DNA of 64,000 nt from Agapetus fuscipes (GCA_951799405.1 OX637352.1:14146820-14210819), one strand, 5' to 3'. Positions 45,503 to 56,255 are shown, counted from the stretch's first letter. Notes: a model not told the origin generated them from the letters alone. Made by a program: numbers and translations.

Positions 45503-46848
45503 TCAGTGAGTTACTTTGTGTTTTTTTAAATGGCTTAGTTGTTTTGATTTATAATCACACAGATCACAGGAAAATGGTTTATGCTCTGAGTGAGTTAGTT
45601 TGTGTGTTTTTAAATTGCTTGGTCGTTTTGATTTATAATCACACTGATCACAGGCAAATGGTTTATGCTCTGAGTGAGTTAGTTGGTGTGTTTTTAAATT
45701 GATTAGTTGTTTTGATTTATAATCACACTGATTACAAGCATACGGTTTATAATCAGAGTGGGCAAATTTGTGCAGTTTTAAAGAATACGCATGATTTGAT
45801 TTATAATCACACTGATCACAGGCAAATGGTTTATGAGCGGAATGGATTAATTTGTGAGTTTTTAATTTTCCTGCTTCTTTTGATTTATAATCACACTGAT
45901 CACAGGCAAATGGTTTATGAGGGGAATGGATTAATTTATGATTTTTCAAATTATATGAGCGTACTGTTTTAAATTCACACTGATCACAGGCAAATGGTTT
46001 ATAATCAGAGTGGATTAATTGGTGAGATTTTAACTTTCCCGCTAGTTTTGATTTATAATCACACCGATCACAAGCAAATGGTCTATGCTCAGAGTGGGTT
46101 AGTTTGTGTTGTTTCAAAGAGTGTGGTATTGATGATTTATAATCACACTGATTACAAGCATACGGCTTATGCTCAGTGTGGGCATATTTGTGCTGTCTTA
46201 AGGAACAGGCATGTTTTGATTTATAATCACACTGATCACAGGCAAATGGTTTATGAGGGGAATGGATTAATTGGTGATTTTTTAAATTTCCCTTGTGTTT
46301 TGATTTAAAAACACACTGATCACAAGCAAATGCTTTTTGCTCAGAGTGGGTTAGTTTGTGTTGTTTCAATGAGCCTGGTTGTAATGATTTATAATCACAC
46401 TGATTACAAGCATACGGTTTATTCTTAGAGTGGGCAATTTTGTGCTGTCTTAAAGAACGCGCATTTTTTGATTTATAATCACACTGATCACAGGCAAATG
46501 GTTTAAGAGGGGAATGGATTAATTGGTGAATTTTTAAATTTTCCTTTTGTTTTGCTTTATAATCACACTGATCACAGGCAAATGGTTTATAATTGGAGTA
46601 TTTCAATTTGTAATATTTCCAATTCCCTATTTTTTTTGCTCCATAATCATTTTGATCACCAGTCAAAGATTTGCGCTCCGAGTGTGAGAATTTTGCTCTT
46701 CTAAATTTTTTTGTTGACGCCCACTTCAATGTTTCCTTGCAGCAACTGAACATCTGATGGATCCTCAGGAGTTTTCTTTCATTGACTTTGTAGCTGCAGG
46801 CATGGCACACATGATCCACCTTGGCTGAGTCCCTCTCACAACTGGCAG
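45503..46848 (-). CDS. C2H2 zinc-finger protein, terminal exon with 13 fingers (intact)
   Basis: The exon begins after a TTATATTTACAG acceptor (phase 1) with a C2HC-type finger (CHACSYKVNERKLLRIHQMF, then Cys), then a short basic linker and thirteen tandem C2H2 fingers of 28 residues, most with CDQCDYKSK...LK.H, joined by HSEHKPFA-type linkers. The frame is undamaged to the stop at 45503-45505. Such proteins bind DNA in the nucleus; the target cannot be read off. The usual Phe is Ser in most fingers. Helix positions vary more between fingers than in the pseudogene paralogue at 18913-20731, as expected of a gene under selection. The first exon is probably 56304-56559; the phases agree. Confidence 0.85.
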
Positions 46849-46860
46849 CTGTAAATATAA
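46849..46860 (-). promoter_or_regulatory. Splice acceptor of the zinc-finger exon
   Basis: The minus strand reads TTATATTTACAG directly before the exon; the same sequence precedes the paralogous exon at 18901-18912. Confidence 0.7.
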
Positions 46861-47124
46861 GATTGCAAATTAGTTTTTTCCACATCGTGGCGTGGCATGA
46901 ATGATTGGTGTAATAATACTCGTACTACGGATCTTTCCAAATCATCTATTCTATTTCAACCAGAAGGTAACAGAGCTCCAAAGAAGCTATCATGAAAAAT
47001 AAGCAAAAGAAAAAAGACGCCATAAAACACACTCAAAACCTAAAAGAAAAATATCAAGAATCTCAATCCGGCCATGAAAGCTGAAAATCATTTGATTCTA
47101 TTGTAAGTCCTTGACTATACAACT

Positions 47125-47770
47125 TTAACTGTCTTATATTGATAAAGGGGAAGTTGGCAAGAGTCGCAGGGCGTAAGTTCATTTGAGATTTGGGTTTTTA
47201 TATTTTAAGTCCACATGCGGTTTTAAGTCCATAACAATATATACATGTCCATGTATATATTGTTATTTTTATTCTTTGATTTTAAAAAATGTAATTTGTC
47301 ATGTATGTTCCTTGACTTATAGGTTGTTATGCGGCTGACCACCCATAATATAAAAATTGGTTCACTTTGCCATTGTCACCCCTGTTTCAGGGAAGGACGG
47401 CAAGAGTTGCAAGGCTTATGTTCATTTGAGATTGGGTTTTTATATTGTAGGTCCACATGCGGCATGTGTTAGCGCGAAATTATACATATCTGCTTGTGGG
47501 AATGCATTTAGTATAAATCTTAAATGATATATATCTTTGCAGCTTAGATTAGATTAGATTAGATGCGGCATGTTCAAGCGCGAACTCATATGTGTCTGCT
47601 TGTGAAAATGCATAAAATATGAATCCTCAATGTTACATACCTTTGCAACTTAGATTAGATAAGACATGCAGCATTTGTAAGAGAGAACTTACAGTAACCT
47701 GTTTGTGGGCATGCATTTAATATAAATTTTAAACATTAACATATCTTTGCAACTTCGATTTTAGATAATA
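47125..47770 (+). repeat. Cluster of four LINE 3' tail copies
   Basis: Partial or complete modules lie at 47125-47225, 47310-47560, 47565-47660 and 47665-47765, each ending in a GATTAGATTAGATT-type run. Later copies start at truncated points, consistent with repeated insertion into the tail repeat. Confidence 0.7.
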
Positions 47771-47807
47771 GACCATGTGATATTCTATTGATCAATATTA
47801 ACCTTCC

Positions 47808-49298
47808 CTCCCCTATGCAGTGTAGGCAGTACACTTGCTTATTATAATCTTTAATATCTCTATAAATATAATTTACATGGAGCTCAGATTCTAGGTATTC
47901 CTCCCTCATACATTTACGAATTTAATTAAAATATATTTTTTTAATAATCCACACTAATAAGGGGCAGCAGAGCTGTTTTGTAAAAGTCAGAAATAAATTC
48001 ACCAATACAATAAAACAAATGGCACCAATACAATCACACAGCGTAAGGCGCTGTGCATTGGCGCTGTGAGTAGCTTGCGTCATGCATGTAAAGCTTGCGT
48101 GGTGAGTGCGACACTATTCACATCTCACTCTCACATATTTTGCTACGATTTGAGCACACGAAATAGAGCATCTCCGTCGCTACAGTTGCAGTCGTATTTT
48201 ATTCTTCAATATTGCTGGAACTTGCAGGGATACTAAAGTGATTTATTATTTCCGAAAATAAAATAAATAAAAATTATTGTTTTGGTAAGTATTTTTTTTA
48301 TGTGTTTCTAAATAACTATGTAATCATTATTTTATATTATTATTTGTGTGTAATACGTAGAAACACATTTATTTTGGATTGAAAAGTATCCAGAGTAGGA
48401 AAAAAATAACAGAAGCAAATGAAAATGCTTTGTAAGAGAACTTAGTTTGGAGTTGGCTAAGCCTAATATTATAAGAAGAAAAAATAGTATGGTTAGATTC
48501 CATAAACAACAGCATGATCCTTTTGACACGGTTCTATCCTATTATTAGCATAATTATATCACCCGCAACTGCTGTTACAGATGCAAATATTCCAACTAAT
48601 CCGCTGGGCGAATCAACAAGGAGTGTGTTAGTGTCCCGGCCACCTTCAAGAATTTGTAGATTTTGTCCATACAATTAAAAAAAAGAAAAACAATAGTGTG
48701 TCTTATTTGTCAAAAAAACTGTGTGTGCTAGTCACAGAATAGAAAAAAAGTACATTTTTTGCAGCAATTGCAATAAAATTTAGAGATTGTCTTTATTTGG
48801 TTTTTATATTTCTATTGTTTTATGTTTTTCTTTTAACTTACGTAATTTTCGTTATTGTGCTTTAACATAATACGAGTAATGTGGAAATAATTATGAATGT
48901 TTTCATTTGTTGTTCAATTTAACATTATTTTAGTACATATTATTATGAACTTTTAATTTTCTGAAATATTTCAAAAGGTTTAATTTCCCTGGCTAGCCGC
49001 CGCCCGTCGCCTTCCCCATATCACGTGTCGGTGTCGCTTCAGTCGCTGTCAGGCGCTCGCTCAGAGTGGACCTGCCGTCCGCTATATAGGCATCGGCCGA
49101 TGATTTTTTATGTTTTTAGCATTTAAATACTAATTATTGTCATTTACTTCTTCATTCGACTTCAATTATACTTTATTAAAGCGATTAGCTATTAATATAC
49201 ATCATTTACCGATCATAAATCCGACTTTTATGAGCGTGTAGTCACTACACAGCACCGTTGCGCGTGTAATTTTTTTAGCACAGATTGGGGAAGGTTAA
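47808..49298. mobile_element. Possible piggyBac-like element in TTAA
   Basis: TTAA-CCTTCCC at the left and GGGAAGG-TTAA at the right enclose 1.5 kb with GC-rich, repetitive subterminal parts and no transposase. The inverted match is only 7-8 bp. Confidence 0.35.
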
Positions 49299-49842
49299 CC
49301 ATTAACATACAGGGTGACTGGTAATTCGACCTATTCTTTGAAAGGGGTTATACTAGGGTATATTTGCAACATTTTTGACCCAGTTAACTAGGGGTCGAAA
49401 ATCACTCATCTTCGAGTTATTTCAATTTTAAGGTTTTTTTGAAAATTTACCATTTTTCGACCTAAAACTTATGATTGTGAAAAGTTTTCTAAACTTTTTG
49501 CAACAAATAAAAGTTTTTCTTATAGCTGATAAATGAGAAACTACTGAAAACTAAAATTTATGTAAAAAAATCCCAAAACCTTCAAAATAAAAGGTTTTCA
49601 ACCCCAAATTTTTTGTTTGCTTTTTTTATAATTTTTTCAATCCAAAGAGGATAACTCAAAAAAATGATAAATCACTTGGCGTACAAACTGCAGGAATAAC
49701 TTCCTCAACTCATAAGCTTTCAAAAATAGTGTAAGTGTTGGAACTTTTACAACAAATTTGCAAAAAAAATCTTTTTTAAACACGCAAAAGGGGAAATGTG
49801 AATTTTAATAAAAAAAAAATATTGGTCTGGAGAAAATTAGCA
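49299..49842. repeat. AT-rich sequence starting CAGGGTGACTGGTAATTCGACC
   Basis: The opening phrase resembles ends of dispersed elements common in insect genomes, but no second copy is in the window and no frame is visible. Confidence 0.35.
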
Positions 49843-49851
49843 AACTCTTAT

Positions 49852-50725
49852 CTTCTTCTTCTTCTTGTGCCACTTCTAACGAAGATCGGCGATCATCATA
49901 GCTATTTTGAGTTTTGATGCTGCGGCTCGAAATAGGGACTTGGTGCTTCTGCCGAACCACTGTCGCAGGTTCTTCAGCCACGATGTCCTTCGGCGTCCCT
50001 GAGATCTTCTCCCCTCAATCTTACCCTGAATGATAAGATGAAGGAGACGGTACTTCTCATTTCTCATAATGTGACCGAAGTACATTAGCTTTCTCTGCTT
50101 AATGGTAGGCAGGAGCTCCTTTGTAGTGCGCATTCGTTGAAGGACTTCTTCATTGGTGACTCGATCACGCCAAGAGATCCGAAGCATTTTTCGGTATAAA
50201 CACATCTCGAATGCTTCAATTCGTCTCTCCAGTGCCTGCGTGAGAGTCCATCCCTCCATACCATACAGAGCGATTGGGAAAACGTAGCACCTCACTATGC
50301 GCTTCCGGAGTTCAAGGCTTAAATTTCGGCACAACAGTAATTTGCTCATTTTAGCGAAGACATTTCGGGCTTGCTCTAGTCTGCTTCTGACTTCTTGACA
50401 CATGTTCCACTTTTCGTTGACCACACATCCCAGGTACCTGTAACTAGTGCATCTTTCAATGCTTTCGCCATCTAGTTCTACATGTACGGAGGCGTTTGTG
50501 TTTCTGCTGATAACCATGACTTTGGTCTTCTTAAAGTTAATGTTAATGCCAGCTTCTTTGCTAGCGACATTTATTCTGGTCAACAATGTTTGCAGATCCG
50601 CCTGAGTGTCAGCGAGTAGGACTGTGTCATCGGCATACCGCAGGTTGTTTACCAGCTGCCCGTTGACAACAATGCCTTCCCTAGCCTCATGAAGTGCTTG
50701 CGCCATGATCCTTTCTGAATATAGG
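49852..50725 (-). mobile_element. RTE-like LINE, 5'-truncated, with 9-bp target duplication
   Basis: AACTCTTAT flanks both ends (49843-49851 and 50726-50734). The minus-strand 3' end carries a (GAA)n tail. The coding part is at 49876-50706. Confidence 0.85.
49876..50706 (-). CDS. RTE-like LINE RT C-terminal half
   Basis: The intact 276-codon frame begins inside the RT palm: VNNLRYADDTVLLADTQ (active site YADD), GININFKKTKVM, then YGMEGWTLTQALERRIEAF and the basic RKLMYFGHIMRNEKYRLL segment, ending near ASKLKIAMMIADLR. It lacks the endonuclease and RT fingers, so it cannot move alone. The frame is undamaged, so the insertion is recent. Confidence 0.85.
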   Translation of the reverse strand: MAQALHEAREGIVVNGQLVNNLRYADDTVLLADTQADLQTLLTRINVASKEAGININFKKTKVMVISRNTNASVHVELDGESIERCTSYRYLGCVVNEKWNMCQEVRSRLEQARNVFAKMSKLLLCRNLSLELRKRIVRCYVFPIALYGMEGWTLTQALERRIEAFEMCLYRKMLRISWRDRVTNEEVLQRMRTTKELLPTIKQRKLMYFGHIMRNEKYRLLHLIIQGKIEGRRSQGRRRTSWLKNLRQWFGRSTKSLFRAAASKLKIAMMIADLR

Positions 50726-50734
50726 AACTCTTAT

Positions 50735-51400
50735 AATTACTGTTATAAACGATACAAACTCTTATAATTACTGTTAAATAAGCTAAAATATGCTAAATAA
50801 GTTAAAAATAAGTTAAAATAATAAAATAAGAAAATTTCAAATCTGGGTTCAATGAATAACTTGAATTTGTTGAATGAAAGTATACAAAAAATATATACAA
50901 ATGGTAAGTTTATTAATCAAACTCAAAATTTACCGCATTTTTTTTTCATGAAAATGCATGTTAATTTTACAAAATAAAATAAAAAAACAGCTTCGAAAAT
51001 TCCATACAAATTTGTTAGGCAAAAAGCTACAAAATAAAAGCGGCCGTTTATTTGGTTTCTTGGTCAGTTGAGTCTGAGACACGGAGGACAGAGCACGTCC
51101 CATTGTCTAAGAAATTTACGGCCCGCAAATCATACACATACATTCATCCTGATGTTGATGTGTGTGTGAATTCACTGGTTCACGCTTCAGGGTCGTAATC
51201 TTTAACTTAAATGAGTTTTTGTTTTCTTTATTTCAAAAATATATATTGATAGTTTTGAAGTAAGGGCATCTTTTTTTTTAAATAGATTTGTGAATAAAAA
51301 TGGTCTTCACCAACTAATTTTATCTGGCTAGAAAAATAATGCGGCTAAAAGTTACACTATATGTGTAGCTTAGTTAATTTGAGTTAGTTATATGTTTGTG
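50735..51400. other. AT-rich, nothing firm
   Basis: The segment near 51270-51330 is distantly similar to 25350-25410. No gene is recognised. Confidence 0.4.
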
Positions 51401-51600
51401 TTCCTTAACTAGTAGGTTGGCATGTGGCTGACCACCCATGCTGTAAAAAATGTTTTTATTTTGTCAATGTTTCAGAGAAAGTTGAAATGTTTTGTATGTA
51501 CACACATGCAACATGTGTAAGCGTGAATTTAGATGTGCCTGCATATTAAAGGCGTGCATTAAATATTAATAAGCCATAAATGGCAATATACCTATTTATA
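51400..51600 (+). repeat. Diverged LINE 3' tail copy
   Basis: TTGGCATGTGGCTGACCACCCATGC and the following sequence match the module with more substitutions than other copies. Confidence 0.6.
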
Positions 51601-51689
51601 TGGCGTGTGTGTGCGAGTGAACCACGTGGACTGTTTTACATGACAATTTCTTCGCCACAAGCTATTTCGGCTCCCCCCCAAAAGTAAAT

Positions 51690-51974
51690 ATGTCGAGCGC
51701 GAAGATGGGTGATTTGGTGAGGTGTTTTGACGGGGAAGGCGATGTTATACAGTGGTTAACGAAGCTGGAGCTCGTCGCCAAACTTAAAGGGGAGAAGGAT
51801 GTGGCGATGATCATTCCTCTTTTTTTGGAGGGACCAGCGTTCGCTGTGTATAATGAACTCGGCGATGCAGAAAAAACGAATGCCGGGTCAATCAAAGACG
51901 CCTTGATAAGTGCGTTTGCCACGAACCCGTTCGTGGCTTACGAAGAATTTATCCGACGCACGTGGCGTGACATA
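51690..51974 (+). pseudogene. gag-like protein, 5' part
   Basis: The frame starts MSSAKMGDLVRCFDGEGD and continues QWLTKLELVAKLKG and LFLEGPAFAVYNEL, the pattern of Ty3/Gypsy-type Gag capsid N-terminal domains. It is cut by the Penelope-like element after DIPVD and continues at 54649 with VYITDLRRLARLAGV and LLMKAFVVGLPSAV before a stop in or near the right inverted repeat. About 145 codons remain, much shorter than a full Gag and without zinc knuckles. Confidence 0.65.
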
Positions 51975-52056
51975 CCAGTAGATGACACAATCTTAAAAAA
52001 AAATTCGGGTTGTGTAGCCATGTTCTATACGGAAGTTTGTTTCACTTTTTCCGGAC

Positions 52057-52089
52057 GTTTCACCCATTATCTGCGATGGGCCTCCTCAG
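52057..52089 (-). ncRNA. Hammerhead-like core, left arm of the Penelope-like element
   Basis: This is the inverted duplicate of 54484-54516: CTGAGGA, stem GCCCAT/ATGGGC, GAAAC on the minus strand. Confidence 0.5.
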
Positions 52090-52698
52090 CGTGTTTTTCA
52101 GGCGTTCTGATTTCCTTAGCGCGGAACTGTCAACGGCCTGTGGGTTGGTTATTGTTGTGTTTATGTCATGGTTCTGGAAGAGGGGGTCGCCCTTGTATCC
52201 TAACAGCGCATGCGCGTCTTCAACGTCGTTATTGGACCGCGATGACGTCACCGCAACATGATTGGTGCTCGTCGGAATCACTTCGTCTTGATTGGGTATT
52301 GTGTCCGTTGGGCTCTCATTGGTTCTGTGCGCGCTGTTGCATTTTGGCGGATTTTTTGAACAAAGGCGAAGTGCAGGGTACCATGTTTTATCCATCCTTG
52401 AGGTCTCTTCTTTCCTGTTGAAGTTGTTTTTGTGTTTAAAAATTTCTATAGCTTCGTGATTTAGTCTGGTAAAGAAGTGTCTCGTTGTGTTAAGAACCTC
52501 CGTCATGGCAAACTGTATGTCATGGCCATCCTGCAGTGCATGTTCAGCAACTGCCGACTTTTCTACCTGTCCTAGCCGACAGTTCCTATTATGCTCTTTC
52601 AAGTGAGTTTTCACACTGCGTAGCGTTGTCCCTATGTATACTTTTCTAGCATTGTTCGTAGCGTTGTCCCTATGTACTACTTATAAGTAAAGGACCTC

Positions 52699-54138
52699 TT
52701 GGAACCAGCTACCTACCGTCTTCTTAACTATGACCCTACAGCCAGGATTCTGAAGAAAACCAATGCTTTGATTAAGGCGTCTTTGTTTGATGACTCGATC
52801 AAGCGGACCTTGACTAGATCTGAAGCACTTCCTCCACGGTTGTACGGTTTGCCAAAAATCCACAAGACTGGTACACCTCTACGACCTATCATAAGTACTA
52901 TTGATTCTCCCACTTATACCATAGCCAAATATCTGACGTCAATGCTAAGCCCACATGTTGGACATACAAGTTCATTTGTCAAGGACTCGCACGATTTCGT
53001 AAAGAAATTAAAAGAACTACGAATACAACCAGGAGAGCTGCTAGTGAGTTTTGATATAGTCTCATTGTTCACAAATGTACCTGTAAATGAGACATTGGAT
53101 TTAATACGAGAACTGTTTGCTGATGATATTGTTTTGTTGTTTCAAGAGGTGCTGAAAACCACATATTTCCAGTGGAATAACGAGTTCTATGAACAGAAAA
53201 CCACATATTTCCAGTGGAATAACGAGTTCTATGAACAGAAAACCACATATTTCCAGTGGAATAACGAGTTCTATGAACAGAAAACCACATTTAAGCCCAA
53301 TGTCTGGTTTCGTTATGTGGACGATACTTTCGTTATCTGGCCGCATGGAAAGGGAGCTCTGGATGTCTTTCTAAACCACCTGAACTCGTTACATCCCAAG
53401 ATAAAATTCACTGTAGAAATAGAAAAGGATAACAAACTCCCATTTCTGGATGTGCTGGTGACCAAAAAATCTGATGGAAAATTAGGACACACGGTGTACC
53501 GAAAACATACACACACAGATAGGTACCTACAGTGCAGCTCGAATCATCATCCTGGACAAAAAAGGGGCATCCTCAGGACTCTCACCCAAAGAGCTGAGCG
53601 TATTTGTGAGCCTGCTCACTTACCAACTGAAAGACGCCACCTCTTGAGAGTACTTGAAGCCAATGGCTACAAGAGACAGGACATTGTTAGAGCAGCAAGA
53701 CCAGGTAAGAAAAAACATCACACTACTACACCTTCACCCACTCTGGGCACTGCATACCTGCCATACCTACACAAAGTCACTGATAGAATCGGGAAGATTT
53801 TGAATAAACACAAGGTGAAGACCATCTTCAAACCTACCAAGCAACTGGCAGCCTGTCTACGCTCCGCCAAAGACCAGAGAGACATGCTCTCTAACCCTGG
53901 CGTATACAAAATACCATGTTCCTGCGGAAAAGTATACATAGGGACAATGCTACGCAGTGTGAAAACTCGCTTGAAAGAGCATAAGAGGAACTGTCGGCTA
54001 GGACAGGTAGAAAAGTCGGCAGTTGCTGAACATGCACTGCAGGATGGCCATGACATACAGTTTGCCATGACGGAGGTTCTTAACACAACGAGACACTTCT
54101 TTACCAGACTAAATCACGAAGCTATAGAAATTTTTTAA
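52699..54138 (+). pseudogene. Penelope-like RT with GIY-YIG endonuclease
   Basis: The 479-codon frame shows Penelope RT motifs: LYGLPKIHKTGTPLRPIIS, LLVSFDIVSLFTNVPV, RYVDDTFVIW (Asp208-Asp209) and NKLPFLDVLVTKK. The stretch with the usual GVAMGSP-type motif before YVDD is missing, replaced by three copies of KTTYFQWNNEFYEQ from a 42-bp tandem triplication (53155-53280), so the polymerase should be inactive. The C-terminal GIY-YIG nuclease starts at GVYKIPC (401) with CGKVYIG (Tyr413) and continues RLKEHKRNC. A TAA at 54136-54138 ends the frame; the inverted copy reads on for over 100 codons at the same place, so this stop is a mutation. The N-terminus is truncated. Confidence 0.85.
53155..53280 (+). 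repeat. 42-bp tandem triplication in the Penelope-like RT
   Basis: AAAACCACATATTTCCAGTG begins each of three identical 42-bp units at 53155, 53197 and 53239; a partial fourth start follows. The multiple of three keeps the frame open. Confidence 0.9.
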
Positions 54139-54483
54139 CACAAAAACAACTTCAACAGGAAAGAAGAGACCTCAAGGATGGATAAAACATGGTACCCTGC
54201 ACTTCGCCTTTGTTCAAAAAATCCGCCAAAATGCAACAGCGCGCACAGAACCAATGAGAGCCCAACGGACACAATACCCAATCAAGACGAAGTGATTCCG
54301 ACGAGCACCAATCATGTTGCGGTGACGTCATCGCGGTCCAATAACGACGTTGAAGACGCGCATGCGCTGTTAGGATACAAGGGCGACCCCCTCTTCCAGA
54401 ACCATGACATAAACACAACAATAACCAACCCACAGGCCGTTGACAGTTCCGCGCTAAGGAAATCAGAACGCCTGAAAAACACG

Positions 54484-54516
54484 CTGAGGAGGCCCATCGC
54501 AGATAATGGGCGAAAC
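54484..54516 (+). ncRNA. Hammerhead ribozyme-like core, right arm
   Basis: CTGAGGA (54484-54490), a six-pair stem II GCCCAT/ATGGGC and GAAAC (54512-54516) are in canonical order. Hammerhead motifs are known from Penelope-like terminal repeats, which supports the call. Stem III and the cleavage site were not resolved. Confidence 0.55.
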
Positions 54517-54833
54517 GTCCGGAAAAAGTGAAACAAAAAAGTGAAACAAACTTCCGTATAGAACATGGCTACACAACCCGAATTTTTTTTTAAGATTGTG
54601 TCAAGTGCCGGCCGTGAAAGCCTTAATGTACAATTGAACCAGTAGATGTTTACATCACAGACCTGAGGCGACTGGCGCGGCTGGCGGGGGTAACAGCGGA
54701 CTCTCTCCTCATGAAGGCGTTCGTGGTGGGGCTGCCGTCAGCGGTTTCGCGTGAGCTGCGCGCTCTTCCTGCCGGTGGGCACCATGCCGCTGTCATGTAA
54801 AACAGTCCACGTGGTTCACTCGCACACACACGC

Positions 54834-55149
54834 ACTTGTCACACGTCTTGATACCTCGGTGTCTGTCACGCAACTCATTGCTGCAATTCCCGCGTGGCGG
54901 CGTCTGCTTCGCTTGCTGACACGGGTGCGTTCGCTGTCACCACAATATGTTACTTAGATGATGAATTATAAAAGATCAAATAAGCAATATTGAAAACGAC
55001 CAAAGTCTGTCGATATTGAAAATGAGGCAACTCTGCAGAGGCTCTGGCCACCCCTAGCGGAATGGTAACAGAGTTACAGTTACAGTCTATAATAATCCAT
55101 AATCTAAGCCGCAAAGCTACACTAATCAAAACTCATATACAAAGCCTAC
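54834..55149. other. Dispersed repeat scraps
   Basis: 55025-55095 is the minus-strand copy of the repeat at 12780-12860; 55095-55149 is a minus-strand LINE tail fragment that continues after 55448. Confidence 0.5.
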
Positions 55150-55161
55150 AAACATGTGTAA

Positions 55162-55436
55162 TATTATTTAGATTTTGGGCAGTAACTTTGTGAAAGCACA
55201 TTTTAATTAATTAAAATACTTTTTTAACTTTGTTACAATTCACTTGAGTTTTATTTTTTAAAAAACACAACCAGTTTCGGGAGAAGCAGTACCTCCCATC
55301 TTCAGGTGTAAATATCAACTAGTTGATATTTACACCTGAAGATGGGAGGTACTGCTTCTCCCGAAACTGGTTGTGTTTTTTAAAAAATAAAACTCAAGTG
55401 AATTGTAACAAAGTTAAAAAAGTATTTTAATTAATT
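55162..55436. mobile_element. Palindromic non-autonomous element with 12-bp target duplication
   Basis: AAACATGTGTAA occurs at 55150-55161 and 55437-55448. The insert ends in a perfect palindrome and carries a hammerhead-like core on each strand. It is inserted in a minus-strand LINE tail. Confidence 0.7.
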
Positions 55437-55439
55437 AAA
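55202..55439. repeat. Perfect 238-bp palindrome (119-bp arms, no spacer)
   Basis: The arms meet at AACT|AGTT (55320|55321) and match base for base to 55202 and 55439. Each strand reads CTGAAGA - GGGAG/CTCCC stem - GAAAC, for example 55336-55366 on the plus strand. Confidence 0.92.
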
Positions 55440-55448
55440 CATGTGTAA

Positions 55449-55800
55449 GCTTGTGCCTATAAATGCTGGATGCGTACTTACAAATGAAAACCAAACCTCA
55501 AATCAACATTAACCCTGCAAGTTTTAGTCAACCAGTTATAATATGAACAAATGAATAAAGTGGAAATACATATACATGGTACTGGCCACCCGTAGCGGAA
55601 TAACGATTGGATACAAGTCGCCACCCAAAAAATATTGAGAACTCATGCTGTAGTCATATTAGATTGGATTAGATTACAATTTTAAACATTAAATAATTGT
55701 AACTCTTGTTTTCCAAGAAAACAAACTGCATCGATTAATCGTTTTCAAGAAGTATGTCATTGGTAGATCGCACAGGGTTTCCTCAGTAAACAGCAGGTCT
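55449..55800 (-). repeat. LINE 3' tail remainder and unclassified sequence
   Basis: 55449-55540 continues the interrupted minus-strand tail (CAAACCTCAAATCAACATTAACC). The rest contains only a short copy of the GGCCACCC repeat. Confidence 0.5.
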
Positions 55801-56039
55801 TGGATCTAATGAAGTTGGCCACCCCTGTAATACATCATTGTTTTGTAGTGATAATGCTGATTTTCTCCGTGTCTTTCTTTATAATTTCGAGCCTTGGGCA
55901 GATTGGACAGTTGAAAACAATGAATAAAATATATGTCAATGAGAATATTAAAATGAAGGAATGGTTCTACTCTAGACATCATTCATCAGAAATACACCAT
56001 AATGCACATTGAGAAAAAAAAAACCTAACCTAGAAACTG

Positions 56040-56255
56040 GTCAATCAACAAGTTTTGAATGATTTCAAAATTTGCCAAAACCATTCTCAAAACAGTTTTA
56101 TCTACCAACGCCTTCCTCCTCCAGTCTCGTCCTCCTACTGCACGACAGTCTACCACCACTCCATCCAGCAACCTAACTCTGGGTGTTCCCACTGTCCTGC
56201 GCCTCTTTGTGTCCATCTCCACAACCATCTTATCAGGCTCTGATGGTCCATTAGC
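56040..56255 (-). pseudogene. Possible LINE C-terminal scrap
   Basis: The minus strand reads KRRRTVGTPRVRLLDGVV and GGRDWRRKALV, which resembles the basic C-terminal end of some non-LTR RT proteins. It is short and lies in the predicted intron after 56304. Confidence 0.35.

Larger units (their letters stand above)
51985..54638 (+). mobile_element. Penelope-like element with inverted terminal copy, 2,654 bp
   Basis: CCAGTAGATG flanks both sides (51975-51984 and 54639-54648) and the host gag frame reads through when the element is removed. The left 663 bp (51985-52647) are an inverted copy of the right end (about 53932-54598), a structure known from Penelope-like elements. About 40 bp of extra tail (CAAGTGCCGGCCGTGAAAGC) follow the right arm. 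Confidence 0.85.
51603..54833. mobile_element. gag-like fragment between perfect 42-bp inverted repeats
   Basis: 51603-51644 (GCGTGTGTGTGCGAGTGAAC ...) and 54792-54833 are exact reverse complements. Apart from the Penelope-like insertion, the unit is about 570 bp and holds only a gag-like frame. No LTR, pol or transposase is present. Confidence 0.7.
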
